A stretch of 64,000 bases of DNA from Saccharospirillum sp. MSK14-1 (GCF_003054965.1 NZ_MIES01000005.1:1-64000), one strand, 5' to 3'; shown: positions 1-9,080, counted from the first letter of the stretch. Numbers and translations: made by a program. The notes: generated by a model from the letters alone, not told the origin.

Positions 1-113
1 CAACCGAAGATTCAGATTTTTTCTTTTCAAAACAGGCACTTAGAAAGCACCGAACCAAGAGAAGAAAGACTGGAAAACTTCGTTCCCCAACCGCGCTCAG
101 CGGCGAGGGAGGC

Positions 114-143
114 GTATAATAGTCTTTTTGCGGCCGCTGTCAA
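114..143 (-). promoter_or_regulatory. Strong sigma-70 promoter of stable-RNA type, firing off the left edge
   Basis: On the minus strand there is a perfect -35 TTGACA (138-143) and a -10 of TATTAT (116-121, 16-base spacer) or TTATAC (114-119, 18-base spacer). A GC-rich discriminator follows, as in stringently controlled rRNA and tRNA promoters. The -35 lies in the loop of an inverted repeat (GCGGCCG at 130-136, CGGCCGC at 144-150). The first 13 bases from the -35 are identical to those of the tRNA-Leu promoter at 14924. In Pseudomonas a 16S rRNA gene follows tyrS, so an rRNA operon just outside the window is the likely target. That target is inferred; no rRNA sequence lies inside the window. 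Confidence 0.7.
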
Positions 144-205
144 CGGCCGCTGCAGGGAAAGTTGAAAGAAAGATGACAGCAACTATTCAGGACCGCCCGG
201 GGACT

Positions 206-1399
206 TTATTTCAGAGTGACGCGAGCCAGCTTTTTCTTACCCGCTTGGATCAGGTAATCACCCGCACCCAATTTCAAACCCGCCTCTACAACCTGCCAAT
301 CCACTTTGACGCGGCCATTCTTCAACATGTCTCGCGTTTGCGCGGCATTGGTGGCCAAGCCAGCTTGATTTACGATTGCAGCAATCGGTAGCGCTTGCTG
401 ATCGCCCAGCTCCAACAAGACTTCCGGAGTATCTTCCGGCACCTCACCTTCGCGGACAATATTACCCGCACCTTTGTGTGCATTAGCAGCCGCCTCCTCA
501 CCGTGGAAGCGAGCTACCAGCTCTCGTGCCAGTTCGATTTTGATGTCACGCGGGTTAGCACCATCACTGATTTGCTGCTTTAACGAATCAATTTCGTCCA
601 GGGTCTTAAAAGACAGCAACTCGTACCAACGCCACATGAGCGAATCCGGGATGGAAACGATTTTTTGGAACATGGAACCCGGGCTTTCGGTGATGCCGAC
701 GTAGTTACCTAAGGATTTGGACATTTTCTTCTCGCCATCCAAACCTTCGAGCAGCGGCGTCATCATCACAACCTGAGGTGCTTGTCCCTCGGCCTTTTGC
801 AGCTCACGCCCTACCAGCAAATTAAAACGCTGATCCGTTCCACCCAGCTCAACATCGGCTTCCAATGCGACTGAGTCGTAACCTTGGACTAACGGGTAGA
901 GAAACTCGTGAATGGCGATGGGCTGGTTCGACTTATAGCGCTTTTTGAAATCATCCCGCTCCAGCATGCGTGCCACACTATGCTGCGCAGCGAGCCTGAT
1001 CATGCCGGCCGCACCGAGCTTGTGCATCCATTCGGAATTGAAGCGGACTTCGGTCTTCTTCGGATCGAGAATCTTAAAGACCTGCTCTTTATAGGTTTCA
1101 GCATTCTGCGCCACTTCTTCAGGTGTCAGCGGCGGACGAGTTGCATTTTTACCGGATGGGTCTCCGATCAAGCCGGTAAAATCACCGATCAAAAAAATAA
1201 CCGTATGCCCGCGCTCCTGAAACTGGCGCATCTTATTAATAAGAACCGTATGACCCAGGTGCAAATCTGGGGCGGTTGGATCAAAGCCCGCCTTGATTCG
1301 TAACGGCCGTCCACTTTTCAACTTTTCAACCAGCTCGTCTTCCAGCAGAATCTCTTCCGTTCCGCGTCGAATTTCCGCCAGTGTCTGCTCCAGAGACAT
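206..1399 (-). CDS. tyrS: Tyrosyl-tRNA synthetase
   Basis: Class I aminoacyl-tRNA synthetase that charges tRNA-Tyr with tyrosine in the cytoplasm. The 397-residue length fits the TyrZ-like type of bacterial TyrRS. The HIGH motif reads HLGH at residues 47-50 and KMSKS is at 225-229. The C-terminal part, from about 335, has the S4-like RNA-binding fold with the run KNGRVKVDW. The ATG at 1399 is preceded by a purine-rich stretch. The gene is read leftward, divergent from the M23 peptidase, from a promoter with -10 TATAAT at 1440-1445. The stable-RNA promoter at 114-143 lies just downstream in the same direction. Essential housekeeping gene; assignment is firm. Confidence 0.97.
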   Translation of the reverse strand: MSLEQTLAEIRRGTEEILLEDELVEKLKSGRPLRIKAGFDPTAPDLHLGHTVLINKMRQFQERGHTVIFLIGDFTGLIGDPSGKNATRPPLTPEEVAQNAETYKEQVFKILDPKKTEVRFNSEWMHKLGAAGMIRLAAQHSVARMLERDDFKKRYKSNQPIAIHEFLYPLVQGYDSVALEADVELGGTDQRFNLLVGRELQKAEGQAPQVVMMTPLLEGLDGEKKMSKSLGNYVGITESPGSMFQKIVSIPDSLMWRWYELLSFKTLDEIDSLKQQISDGANPRDIKIELARELVARFHGEEAAANAHKGAGNIVREGEVPEDTPEVLLELGDQQALPIAAIVNQAGLATNAAQTRDMLKNGRVKVDWQVVEAGLKLGAGDYLIQAGKKKLARVTLK

Positions 1400-1439
1400 G
1401 AAGGGACCTCAAAAGAATTTACATATAAACAGAAGACGT

Positions 1440-1491
1440 ATTATACCAGTATGTGCTATCAGTTAGCACTCGACGGATCCACTGTTAAGAT
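1440..1491. promoter_or_regulatory. Back-to-back tyrS and M23 peptidase promoters sharing one -35 hexamer
   Basis: Leftward (tyrS): -10 TATAAT on the minus strand at 1440-1445, then 17 bases to TGCTAA at 1463-1468. Rightward (M23 peptidase): TTAGCA at the same 1463-1468, then 17 bases to -10 TAAGAT at 1486-1491. The shared hexamer lies in an inverted repeat, GTGCTA (1453-1458) and TAGCAC (1464-1469). The -10 boxes are good and the -35 boxes are weak. This geometry would make the two promoters compete for polymerase. Read directly from sequence; activity not shown. Confidence 0.5.
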
Positions 1492-1529
1492 ATTAGATTA
1501 ACTTTACGAGCCAATTACCTGTTTTCAAG

Positions 1530-2819
1530 ATGATCAGTACGCTCCTTTACCGTATCCAAGCCTTCCCTCGCTGGCATGCCATCGGCGTCGGCAGCCTCAC
1601 TGTATTGATGCTGCTATTAACGCTATGGCCTGCCACCAGTGAATCCGTCATCGTTGAGATCCCAGCGAGCTTGCAGCTGCAATCGTCACCACCCGCTGGA
1701 GATACGGCCGATTCATTCAGTCAAGTTGCTGCCGAGGTTCGTCCCGGCGACACCCTGTCGACACTGTTCGAACGGGCCGGCGCCGGCGTCAGCGTCCTAT
1801 ACCGCATGCTGGCAGATGACGACATCAGTCAATCATTGGATCGCATCTACCCAGGGCAATCTTTTAGTTTTGGTTTCGACAGCACCGAGGCATTGCGAGA
1901 AGTCACCTTCAGCGAATCCCAAATGGTTCAGCATCGAATCACCTTGGGCGACGAAGGCTTCGAGATCGAACAGATTGTCCGCGAACCGGAAATACATACC
2001 CGCTTCACTCAAGGCACGATCGATACGTCGCTCTATCTCGCCGGCAAAAATGCAGGCCTCAGCGATAACATGATCATGGAATTGGCCACGCTGTTCGGCT
2101 GGGATATCGACTTTGTACTCGACATCCGAGCGGGAGACTCCTTCTCGCTCATTTATGAAGAGCATTTCCTGGACGGTAAGAAACTCAGCGATGGTCCAAT
2201 CCTGGCGGCACGCTTTACCAACCAGGGCCGCGACGTCACGGCGATTCGATACTCTGACGCGGGTGGACGCACCGATTACTATTCACCCAATGGTGACAGC
2301 ATCCGCAAGGCATTCCTGCGCACACCAATGGATGTCTTCCGGATATCTTCGGGCTTCAACCTGAGTCGTCGCCACCCAGTACTGAACACCATTCGCGCCC
2401 ACCGCGGCACCGACTATGCTGCACCAACCGGCACACCCATCAAGGTGACCGGTGATGGAAAGGTTATCTCCGCTCGTCGCAGCAGCAGCTACGGCAATGT
2501 GGTTGTGGTTCAACACGGCGGCGGTATGCGTACCCTCTATGCTCACATGAACCAGTTTTCTCGCTATGCGCGCGTCGGTAACCGTGTCAGCCAGGGTCAA
2601 ATCATTGGTTATGTCGGCTCCACAGGGCTGGCCACCGGCCCACACCTGCATTACGAATTCCTGGTAAACGGTGTTCATCGCAACCCACAAACAGTCCCTC
2701 TACCAACGGCACAACCTTTGGCGGAAGAATACCTTCCAGCCTTCCAGGATTTCGCATCCAATATGATGGGACAGTTAGACGTCTTCAACGGCAATTACGC
2801 TCAGGCCAACAGCGACTGA
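1530..2819 (+). CDS. M23 peptidoglycan DD-metalloendopeptidase with LysM/OapA-like domain (MepM-type)
   Basis: Cell-wall hydrolase predicted to cut peptide cross-links of peptidoglycan in the periplasm during wall growth. Residues 18-35 form an N-terminal signal anchor. A LysM-like segment starts near 70 (RPGDTLSTLF). The M23 domain spans about 285-395, with zinc-binding and catalytic residues H291 and D295 (HRGTDYA), H339 (YAHM) and H372/H374 (HLHYEF). All metal ligands are present, so it should be active, unlike degenerate EnvC/NlpD activators. The 429-residue length and architecture match the E. coli MepM (YebA) type. It sits between tyrS and erpA as the equivalent Pseudomonas gene does, but the anmK gene usually next to it is absent. 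Confidence 0.9.
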   Translation: MISTLLYRIQAFPRWHAIGVGSLTVLMLLLTLWPATSESVIVEIPASLQLQSSPPAGDTADSFSQVAAEVRPGDTLSTLFERAGAGVSVLYRMLADDDISQSLDRIYPGQSFSFGFDSTEALREVTFSESQMVQHRITLGDEGFEIEQIVREPEIHTRFTQGTIDTSLYLAGKNAGLSDNMIMELATLFGWDIDFVLDIRAGDSFSLIYEEHFLDGKKLSDGPILAARFTNQGRDVTAIRYSDAGGRTDYYSPNGDSIRKAFLRTPMDVFRISSGFNLSRRHPVLNTIRAHRGTDYAAPTGTPIKVTGDGKVISARRSSSYGNVVVVQHGGGMRTLYAHMNQFSRYARVGNRVSQGQIIGYVGSTGLATGPHLHYEFLVNGVHRNPQTVPLPTAQPLAEEYLPAFQDFASNMMGQLDVFNGNYAQANSD

Positions 2820-2865
2820 CCGTCAAGTCGCACGCCGCACAACCGCTTTCACCTTTTAACTGAAT

Positions 2866-2894
2866 GGGCTATCGATCAGAAATGATCATAGCCC
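2866..2894. terminator. Hairpin between convergent M23 peptidase and DsrE-like genes
   Basis: GGGCTAT (2866-2872) pairs with ATAGCCC (2888-2894). After a bulged C, GATCA (2874-2878) pairs with TGATC (2883-2887) around a GAAA loop. It overlaps the stop codon of the leftward DsrE-like gene. There is no U-tract on either side, so termination is plausible but unproven; it may instead stabilise the 3' ends. Confidence 0.35.
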
Positions 2895-3349
2895 TGCTCA
2901 AGCAATTGTTGCTCGACGGCAGGACCATAGGGAACCGTAGAAACGAAAGGTGGCAGCTGATCCGCAGACACCGAATTATCCCGCATCCAGGTTTCACATA
3001 CCTGAACATCAATGACGTTATACGCATCCAGGCGCGCCGCCTGATCGACCAGCGCTCTGTTCGTGGAATAATTGGCTTTCAGAAAGGCGCGCGTTTCTTC
3101 TCCATGCAGAATTAACGCGATCGGGCTCTGACTGGGATAGCCTTCAGCCGAATCGAGCAACGATTCAGCACGGCCTAAAATCGAGGATACTTCTTCGGGT
3201 GTATGGGCCTGCAAATAGGCAATCCAGTGCTTGTCAGCCGCGTAGAGGTTCGGTGTTTCTGCGCTGGAGAAACCAACCTGTAGCACCAGGGTCAGCGCTG
3301 CCAGCCGCCGAAGCGGAAACCGAGAACTAGATAGAAAATGAAGACCCAC
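2876..3349 (-). CDS. Periplasmic DsrE/DsrF-like protein
   Basis: Small protein resembling the DsrE/DsrF sulfur-relay fold, a family linked to persulfide transfer but mostly of unknown role outside sulfur oxidisers. The N-terminus has the basic-hydrophobic pattern of a signal peptide ending near FSSA, suggesting export. The second half has the family pattern with the single cysteine in VQVCETW, then a VPYGP segment and a GY near the end. No ATG is convincing. I use the GTG at 3349, inside the end of erpA (23-base overlap in another frame); other non-ATG starts are possible. The overlap suggests translation coupled to erpA. It occupies the place where anmK sits in Pseudomonas. Family call moderate, start uncertain. 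Confidence 0.6.
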   Translation of the reverse strand: MGLHFLSSSRFPLRRLAALTLVLQVGFSSAETPNLYAADKHWIAYLQAHTPEEVSSILGRAESLLDSAEGYPSQSPIALILHGEETRAFLKANYSTNRALVDQAARLDAYNVIDVQVCETWMRDNSVSADQLPPFVSTVPYGPAVEQQLLEQGYDHF

Positions 3350-3683
3350 AGCCACAGGTCGTCTCCGCAGCCGGATTATCAATCGTGAAGCGGCTGCCAT
3401 CGAGCCCTTCGGTATAATTGACCGTTGAGCCATGCAAGTACTGCACACTCAACGAATCAACCAGGAAGCGAACGCCTTCGCGCTCGATCACGGTGTCATC
3501 ATCAGCCAGCTCATCATCAAAGGTAAAACCATACTGAAAGCCGGAACAACCGCCGCCAGTGACAAACACCCGCAGCATCAATTGCTCATTGCCTTCTTCT
3601 TCAACCAGCTGACGGACTTTGATGGCGGCTTGATCCGTCACCAACAGTGCATCATCTTGAATTGCAGCTTCAGTCATCACCAT
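3327..3683 (-). CDS. erpA: Iron-sulfur cluster insertion protein ErpA
   Basis: A-type carrier that delivers Fe-S clusters to apoproteins such as the isoprenoid enzyme IspG; cytoplasmic. The 118-residue sequence has the three conserved cysteines of the HesB/IscA family: one in GGGCSGF and two in the C-terminal CGCGSSF. The N-terminal [15 protein letters not shown] region is typical of ErpA. Start is ATG at 3683 with an in-frame alternative at 3677. It lies between the bactofilin gene (upstream) and the DsrE-like gene (downstream, overlapping), all leftward. The bactofilin-erpA neighbourhood is also found in Pseudomonas, which supports ErpA over IscA. Confidence 0.93.
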   Translation of the reverse strand: MVMTEAAIQDDALLVTDQAAIKVRQLVEEEGNEQLMLRVFVTGGGCSGFQYGFTFDDELADDDTVIEREGVRFLVDSLSVQYLHGSTVNYTEGLDGSRFTIDNPAAETTCGCGSSFSI

Positions 3684-3784
3684 TACTCAATCATCAGTCA
3701 GCCAACATAAGCCTGCCAAGAGCACGCTTATTGATGAACGACGAGATCAGGGCCAAAGAATCGTTTTTCAATGGCCCGCTGTTC

Positions 3785-4312
3785 TCACTTGAGTGTAGAA
3801 CTTGAACTGCCAGTCGGTGCCGTTTTGGGCTTATTGTCGCTAGAACCCGGGCCAGACTGAAGGTTCGCGGCCGAAGACGACAAACCTGACGTGCTGGTAG
3901 TAGAGCTTGTATCGGCCGTACTATCAGCCGCCGCTGGCTTAGCCTTCTTGCTCTTGTCGGTCGCCACATGCAGCAACTTACCGTTGACCTTGGCACCCAT
4001 GACCATTTCCATCATGACGTAATGAACGTCACCGGTGACCACGGCCTTTTTGGCCAGTTCAATGTGCTCGGAAGAGTAAACGTCACCTTTGACTTCGCCA
4101 TTAATGACGATGTTGGGGGCACGAATTTCACCTTCCACCAGACCTTTATCGCTGATACGCACCGCAGCACCACTGTCCGGATCGGCCAGGATATTGCCTT
4201 TGATGCGACCGTCGACATGGAGGCCTCCCGAAACCCGGATGTCACCGTTGATTTCGGCCTTTACTGAGATAAGAGTTACGTCGTTAGCCACTGTTTTCTT
4301 ATTGCCCCACAT
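3785..4312 (-). CDS. Bactofilin (polymer-forming cytoskeletal protein)
   Basis: Bactofilins assemble into nucleotide-independent filaments that scaffold envelope processes such as cell-wall modification. About residues 10-120 carry the repeating beta-helix pattern (INGDIRVSGGLHVDGRIKGN, then EGEIRAPNIVINGEVKGDV). The last 50 or so residues are a low-complexity tail rich in Ser, Thr, Ala and Lys, likely disordered. The start overlaps the end of the upstream coiled-coil membrane protein gene by 14 bases, so the two are probably co-translated. An M23 peptidase lies close by, as is often seen with bactofilins. A loose hairpin at 3750-3777 separates it from erpA. Confidence 0.88.
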   Translation of the reverse strand: MWGNKKTVANDVTLISVKAEINGDIRVSGGLHVDGRIKGNILADPDSGAAVRISDKGLVEGEIRAPNIVINGEVKGDVYSSEHIELAKKAVVTGDVHYVMMEMVMGAKVNGKLLHVATDKSKKAKPAAADSTADTSSTTSTSGLSSSAANLQSGPGSSDNKPKTAPTGSSSSTLK

Positions 4313-5057
4313 TGTTTCCGTTCTCCAAATCCGACCAGCTGTAAGCGCGTTCTACTCGAGCGGAGCGATTGCCCACTGCCTGCGCCACGACTTGAATCTG
4401 GTCGGGAATGAACCCTTCCGGTAACACTAAGTCACCTGCGATTTCTTGAAAATAGCGGTATCGAAAACGGATATCTACTTCATCCACATCATCCGATACA
4501 TCGGCCAGCGTCATCGCAACCCGCTCACCGTTTTGGCTGCCCACCAAGTTAACGCCAACAAACCCCTGCAGATACTGAGTGTTGTTGCCAACCTGGGTCA
4601 GCATCAGGTTATACCGATAACGATCGGGTGAACTGGTCGGTTCCAGCCGAACCTCCTGCACACGCAACCCTTCGGCATTCATTGAGGGCGCCATAATGCC
4701 TTGATAAAGAGTCACTTCTTCTTCAAGGCGAGCAATTCTATCACTGAGTTCGCGGTTCACCTGACGAACCTCTTCGGTCGCCTGGCGATCCACATCGGAA
4801 CCCCGTTCCAAGGTTGCCACGCGCAGTCGCAATTCTTCACTGCGCTGCAACGACTGACGCAACGCCGTTTGTAACTGGTTGCGCTCGGCCACCAAATCGA
4901 CCTGGGCATCAAACCCAGCCTGGCGACCATACAGGTAAGCGCAATACACCACCAGGATCAGAATCACAGTTCCGATGGCCGAAACGACCCTGCGTCGCCA
5001 GGGTTGATAAGGAACGACCGACATCCGGTCAAAGCGCGACAGCTGTTCTTTCGCCAT
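4299..5057 (-). CDS. Inner-membrane coiled-coil protein (DUF6776-like)
   Basis: Protein of 252 residues with one transmembrane segment at about 22-46 (VVSAIGTVILILVVYCAYLYG), a periplasmic coiled coil at about 55-120 (heptads rich in Leu, Arg, Glu) and a beta-rich C-terminal domain. It resembles the uncharacterised DUF6776 family that lies directly upstream of bactofilin in pseudomonads. Its 14-base overlap with the bactofilin start suggests a joint role, for example anchoring the bactofilin polymer at the membrane; this is inference. No catalytic motif is visible. Confidence 0.7.
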   Translation of the reverse strand: MAKEQLSRFDRMSVVPYQPWRRRVVSAIGTVILILVVYCAYLYGRQAGFDAQVDLVAERNQLQTALRQSLQRSEELRLRVATLERGSDVDRQATEEVRQVNRELSDRIARLEEEVTLYQGIMAPSMNAEGLRVQEVRLEPTSSPDRYRYNLMLTQVGNNTQYLQGFVGVNLVGSQNGERVAMTLADVSDDVDEVDIRFRYRYFQEIAGDLVLPEGFIPDQIQVVAQAVGNRSARVERAYSWSDLENGNNVGQ

Positions 5058-5243
5058 TAGGACTCCGAGGCCAATGAAGACGTCCAGTGCAACTTGCAGC
5101 GTAGCGCACCATTAACCGATGCGTACCACAACAAGGCACCACTGCACTGACCGGCTGTAACCGGTGACCCTGAGGGCCGTGGCAATCAATGCGTAAGCCC
5201 CCTATGATAAGGGCCGACCGAAGCCAGTGACAAGCCGCCCTCC

Positions 5244-6962
5244 ATGCCAAATCTTCGTTTTACTTTGTTTCGGACCTGGCTGGGTCGGCCTGAAAGTTTG
5301 TTAGTACTGGTATTGCTCGGCATGCTGACCGGCGTCGCAACAGGGCTTGTCATGACCGGTTTTTTGCTACTGCTTAATGGCCTCTTAAGCCTGCTCAACG
5401 GCGATTCCCTGGAAGACTTTGAGTCTCTATCACTGCCCATGCGCTTTGCGCTTCCTTTACTCGGCAGCCTTGCCTTAATCGCCCTTTATCGATGGACGCC
5501 AGCGCGAGTCCATAACGTCGGTATTGCTCACGTGATCGATCGCCTGCAACGCGGTCGTGGCCGGCTGGCAGCCGGCAATGTTTTCTTTCAGCTTGCAGCG
5601 GCCGTGCTGGCACTGGGCAGTGGCCATTCGGTTGGTAAAGAAGGTCCGGCGGTGCATATCGGCGCCGGTATTGCTAATCAACTGGGACAACGTACACACC
5701 GAGTGCCCAGCCAACTTCGGCTGCTCATCGGCTGTGGCACCGCCGCCGCAATTTCTGCGGCTTTCGACACCCCTTTGGCCGGCGTTTTATTCGCCATGGA
5801 AGTGGTGTTGATGGAGTACAGCCTGCTCGGTTTCACCCCCATCATTGCAGCGGCTGTCACCGCTTCTGCAACCAGCCGATGGTTGATTGGCGAACACCCC
5901 AGCTTTATTGCCATTGAACTGCAATCAGCACAGATTTCCGATTGGCCGTTGCTGGTATTAACCGGTCTCGCCGTCGGCTTACTGGCTGTGGCTTTCCACC
6001 ACCTGGTTCGGCTGATGCAACGCCATGGCCCGGCCCGACGCGCGACCCGCTTATTACTGGCAGGGCTGCTGGTCGGCAGTATGGCAATGGTCGTTCCGGA
6101 GATTCTGGGTTCTGGCTTTGATACGGTGAATCAAACTCTGAGCGACCCTCAGCCCTGGCAAACCCTGGCGCTGATACTGATTGCCAAGATGATTGCGACG
6201 GCCTGTGCGGTCGGATTAGGCATCCCGGCGGGCGTTATTGGTCCCATCTTGGTCATTGGCGCCTGCGGTGGTGCATTGATGGCCGCTTTGTTGCCTGGCG
6301 CATCCGATATGGCGCTTTATGCCCTGCTGGGAATGGCCGGGATGATGAGCGCTGTATTACATGCGCCGTTGGCTGCTTTAGCGGCCGTACTGGAGCTATC
6401 GCTCAGCGCTCAAGCCATGTTCCCGGCAATGATTGTGGTGCTGTCAGCAAACCTGGTCTGCCAACACGGCTTCCGCTTGCCGTCACTGTTTCGCGGCATC
6501 CTCGAAGCCCAGGGATTATCGATTCAAACGCACCCCGTTCGCACCGCGCTGGCGCAACGCTACCTTTCTGAACTAGGCACCCGACAGTTTGGCAGTTGCG
6601 ATCCAGCGACCGAAGGCGATCGCATTGCTGCGTTGGCTAAGAGCCCATATCGATGGGTGGTGTTGCAACTCGATAACAAAGCCTATTTGATCGCTCGAGA
6701 GCGCTTTGCCGCCTGCCATCAGGACTGGATTCAACTGGAGCCTGAGGTGCGCCCGCCCTTCGCCGAGGCGGTTCAATCGCTGATCGGCCCCTACAGTCGT
6801 CTGCATCCATTAGCCGACGATATTACCCTGCTTGAAGCCGTCAAATCCCTGCAACAGGAAGAGACCGCCGGTTTCTTACTGCCGCTGGATGATGGCAACA
6901 CCGGACTGGTTACCCGTGCCCAGCTGGTTTCGGTACTTACCTCTGAAGGAGACATCCAATAA
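5244..6962 (+). CDS. ClC-family chloride channel/antiporter with C-terminal regulatory region
   Basis: Multi-span inner-membrane protein moving chloride, possibly in exchange for protons. The selectivity motif GKEGP is at residues 131-135 with the gating glutamate E133. The later pore motif reads GIPAGVIGP. About 10 or more hydrophobic helices fill residues 18-430. The remaining roughly 140 residues are soluble and weakly CBS-like (LADDITLLEAVKSLQ and following). The 572-residue length exceeds the E. coli ClcA core because of this tail. The stop overlaps the hemJ start by one base (TAATG), implying co-translation, though a functional link to haem synthesis is not obvious. Confidence 0.87.
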   Translation: MPNLRFTLFRTWLGRPESLLVLVLLGMLTGVATGLVMTGFLLLLNGLLSLLNGDSLEDFESLSLPMRFALPLLGSLALIALYRWTPARVHNVGIAHVIDRLQRGRGRLAAGNVFFQLAAAVLALGSGHSVGKEGPAVHIGAGIANQLGQRTHRVPSQLRLLIGCGTAAAISAAFDTPLAGVLFAMEVVLMEYSLLGFTPIIAAAVTASATSRWLIGEHPSFIAIELQSAQISDWPLLVLTGLAVGLLAVAFHHLVRLMQRHGPARRATRLLLAGLLVGSMAMVVPEILGSGFDTVNQTLSDPQPWQTLALILIAKMIATACAVGLGIPAGVIGPILVIGACGGALMAALLPGASDMALYALLGMAGMMSAVLHAPLAALAAVLELSLSAQAMFPAMIVVLSANLVCQHGFRLPSLFRGILEAQGLSIQTHPVRTALAQRYLSELGTRQFGSCDPATEGDRIAALAKSPYRWVVLQLDNKAYLIARERFAACHQDWIQLEPEVRPPFAEAVQSLIGPYSRLHPLADDITLLEAVKSLQQEETAGFLLPLDDGNTGLVTRAQLVSVLTSEGDIQ

Positions 6963-7393
6963 TGCTGTACCTGTGGCTCAAGGCCTTCCACATCATGACC
7001 GTCATCACCTGGTTCGCCGGCATTTTTTATTTGCCCAGACTGTTCGTTTACCACGCCATGGCCGACGATGACGCCAGCAAAGAACGCTTCAAGATTATGG
7101 AGCGCAAGCTCTACCGGGGCATCATGACACCCTCGATGGTACTGGCATTAGCCTTTGGTATTGGCATGTTATTCACCGCCAGCGGACAGGTCTGGCTGAG
7201 CATGGGCTGGTTGCACGTCAAGCTGGCCCTGGTGCTGGCATTGATCGGTTACCACCACGCCTGTGGCCGACTGGTACGCACTTTCGCCGCCGATGCCAAT
7301 CGTCATTCACATCGCTGGTTCCGCTGGTTCAATGAAATGCCGGTCATTGCGCTGGTGGGCATTGTTCTGTTGGTGGTGCTAAAACCGTTTTAA
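6962..7393 (+). CDS. hemJ: Protoporphyrinogen IX oxidase HemJ
   Basis: Membrane enzyme that oxidises protoporphyrinogen IX to protoporphyrin IX, the penultimate step of haem synthesis, in bacteria lacking HemG or HemY. At 143 residues with four hydrophobic helices it fits the family. The conserved histidine is H10 (KAFHIM), and the essential lysine lies in the WLHVKLALV segment. The start ATG overlaps the ClC stop by one base. hemL, another tetrapyrrole gene, follows 233 bases downstream. In Pseudomonas a hemJ homologue also lies in the argC-tyrS region. Confidence 0.9.
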   Translation: MLYLWLKAFHIMTVITWFAGIFYLPRLFVYHAMADDDASKERFKIMERKLYRGIMTPSMVLALAFGIGMLFTASGQVWLSMGWLHVKLALVLALIGYHHACGRLVRTFAADANRHSHRWFRWFNEMPVIALVGIVLLVVLKPF

Positions 7394-7411
7394 CGGCCAT
7401 TGCGATGCCAT

Positions 7412-7443
7412 AAAAAAGGCCAACGACCGCCAGGTCGTTGGCC
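7412..7443 (-). terminator. Perfect 10-bp hairpin with A6/T6 flank, oriented as a minus-strand terminator
   Basis: GGCCAACGAC (7418-7427) and GTCGTTGGCC (7434-7443) form a perfect stem around a 6-base loop, directly preceded by AAAAAA at 7412-7417. Read on the minus strand this is a textbook intrinsic terminator (hairpin then T6), yet the nearest genes on both sides are on the plus strand. On the plus strand it is a hairpin after hemJ without a U-tract. It may end antisense transcription or act in both directions. Confidence 0.6.
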
Positions 7444-7626
7444 AATGACTACCTATCAACTAGAAAGTCTGTTTCCAGACTCCCCAGACAATCCTCAGAT
7501 GACAAAATCTGACGATCAGCGCGAGTCTAGACGCTAAACGTCATCGACTCCAGAGCCCGCGTTTGCCAGTGTTGTGTTGAAGCAGGACAATGGCCCACAT
7601 CGCATAACCAACAGGCACTACAGACC

Positions 7627-8913
7627 ATGACCGATTCCTTTGCAGCGCTGTTCGAACGCGCCCAGAAAGTCATTCCCGGCGGCGTTAATTCACCGGTTCG
7701 CGCATTCAAGGGCGTTGGCGGCACTCCCGTCTTTTTTAAACGCGCCGAAGGCTCTCGCCTTTACGACACTAACGACAAAGCTTACATCGATTACGTCTTG
7801 TCCTGGGGACCACAGATCCTCGGTCATGGCGATGAAAGCGTGCGCGAAGCCATTCATCATCAGGTCGATCAGGCACTGACGTTTGGTGCTCCCAGCGAAC
7901 TTGAAACCGTGATGGCGGAGAAAGTTTGCAGCTTGGTACCGTCTATAGAAAAAGTCCGGATGGTCAATTCCGGCACTGAAGCCACCATGTCAGCCATTCG
8001 CCTAGCGCGCGGTTTTACCGGACGCGATCTGCTGGTGAAATTCGAAGGCAATTACCACGGCCACTCCGACAGTCTGCTGGTCAAGGCCGGCTCCGGCATG
8101 CTAACCACCGGCGTCCCCACGTCGCCGGGCGTGCCTGCTAATGTCGCCGAGCACACCCTGACGCTGGAATACAACAACGCCGATGCGGTGCGCGACTGCT
8201 TTGCTGAACTGGGCGATCGCATTGCAGCGGTCATCGTCGAACCCGTCGCCGGCAACATGAACTGCGTGTTGCCCGAAGCCGGCTTCCTGGAAACCTTACG
8301 TGAGCAGTGCGATCAAAGCGGTGCGGTCTTAATCTTCGACGAAGTGATGAGCGGCTTTCGAGTGGCATTGGGCGGTGCTCAGCAATACTTCAACGTCAAA
8401 CCCGATCTGACCACGCTGGGTAAAGTCATTGGCGGCGGTATGCCCGTTGGCGCCTTTGGTGGCCGCGCCGACATCATGGACCACCTGTCTCCGATCGGTC
8501 CTGTTTACCAGGCAGGAACGCTGGCCGGAAACCCTGTTGCCATGGCCGCTGGTCTGGCCGTGCTGAACCAGATTGACCAGCCCGGTGTGTACCAACAGCT
8601 GACCGACCGCACCACAGCGCTGACCCAGGGAATGCGCGATCTGGCGAACTCCGCTGGCATTCCCTTCACCACTAACGCCGCGGGCAGTATGTTCGGTCTG
8701 TTCTTCAGTGACGAAGACACCATCAGCCGCTTCGGCCAGGTCATGGCCTGCAACAGTGACCGCTTCAACCGCTTTTTCCATACCATGCTGGATCAAGGCG
8801 TTTATTTGGCACCGTCGAGTTTTGAAGCGGGTTTTATGTCGTTATCGCACAGCGAAGAAGACATTGAGCGAACACTGCAAGCCGCACAAAGCGCTTTCGA
8901 TCAACTGGCATAA
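7627..8913 (+). CDS. hemL: Glutamate-1-semialdehyde 2,1-aminomutase
   Basis: PLP-dependent enzyme converting glutamate-1-semialdehyde to 5-aminolevulinate, the precursor of all tetrapyrroles in the C5 pathway. The 428-residue length is standard. The PLP-binding lysine is K266 in [10 protein letters not shown]. The cofactor-site NSGTEA (114-119) and IFDEV (236-240) motifs are intact. Start ATG at 7627. Read as a single gene, followed by a hairpin at 8933-8954. Confidence 0.97.
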   Translation: MTDSFAALFERAQKVIPGGVNSPVRAFKGVGGTPVFFKRAEGSRLYDTNDKAYIDYVLSWGPQILGHGDESVREAIHHQVDQALTFGAPSELETVMAEKVCSLVPSIEKVRMVNSGTEATMSAIRLARGFTGRDLLVKFEGNYHGHSDSLLVKAGSGMLTTGVPTSPGVPANVAEHTLTLEYNNADAVRDCFAELGDRIAAVIVEPVAGNMNCVLPEAGFLETLREQCDQSGAVLIFDEVMSGFRVALGGAQQYFNVKPDLTTLGKVIGGGMPVGAFGGRADIMDHLSPIGPVYQAGTLAGNPVAMAAGLAVLNQIDQPGVYQQLTDRTTALTQGMRDLANSAGIPFTTNAAGSMFGLFFSDEDTISRFGQVMACNSDRFNRFFHTMLDQGVYLAPSSFEAGFMSLSHSEEDIERTLQAAQSAFDQLA

Positions 8914-8932
8914 CTCAGCCAGTTAAATGCAG

Positions 8933-8954
8933 ATGGCCACCAGTAGGTGGCCAT
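8933..8954 (+). terminator. Hairpin after hemL
   Basis: ATGGCCACC (8933-8941) and GGTGGCCAT (8946-8954) form a perfect 9-bp stem with an AGTA loop 20 bases after the hemL stop. The following sequence is AT-rich but lacks a clean U-tract, so this is a probable, not certain, terminator. Confidence 0.55.
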
Positions 8955-9080
8955 ATTCCGAATTTATCGCTTTTCGAAGACATTCCCTCCCAATTCCTGC
9001 CTGTTCAATACCAATTGTTTCTTGAGTAACGGTTCACATCTGAGTTCAGTCTGGTAAGGTGAAAAAACGTTTAAAAAATA

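Noticed and set aside
2876-3683. Frameshifted single gene made of erpA and the DsrE-like frame
   Set aside because: Each part has its own complete family fold; erpA ends at its usual CGCGSSF terminus, so these are two overlapping genes.
7444-7626. thiE or another small gene between hemJ and hemL
   Set aside because: No frame of useful length with a family pattern; the stretch seems to be only a leader region.
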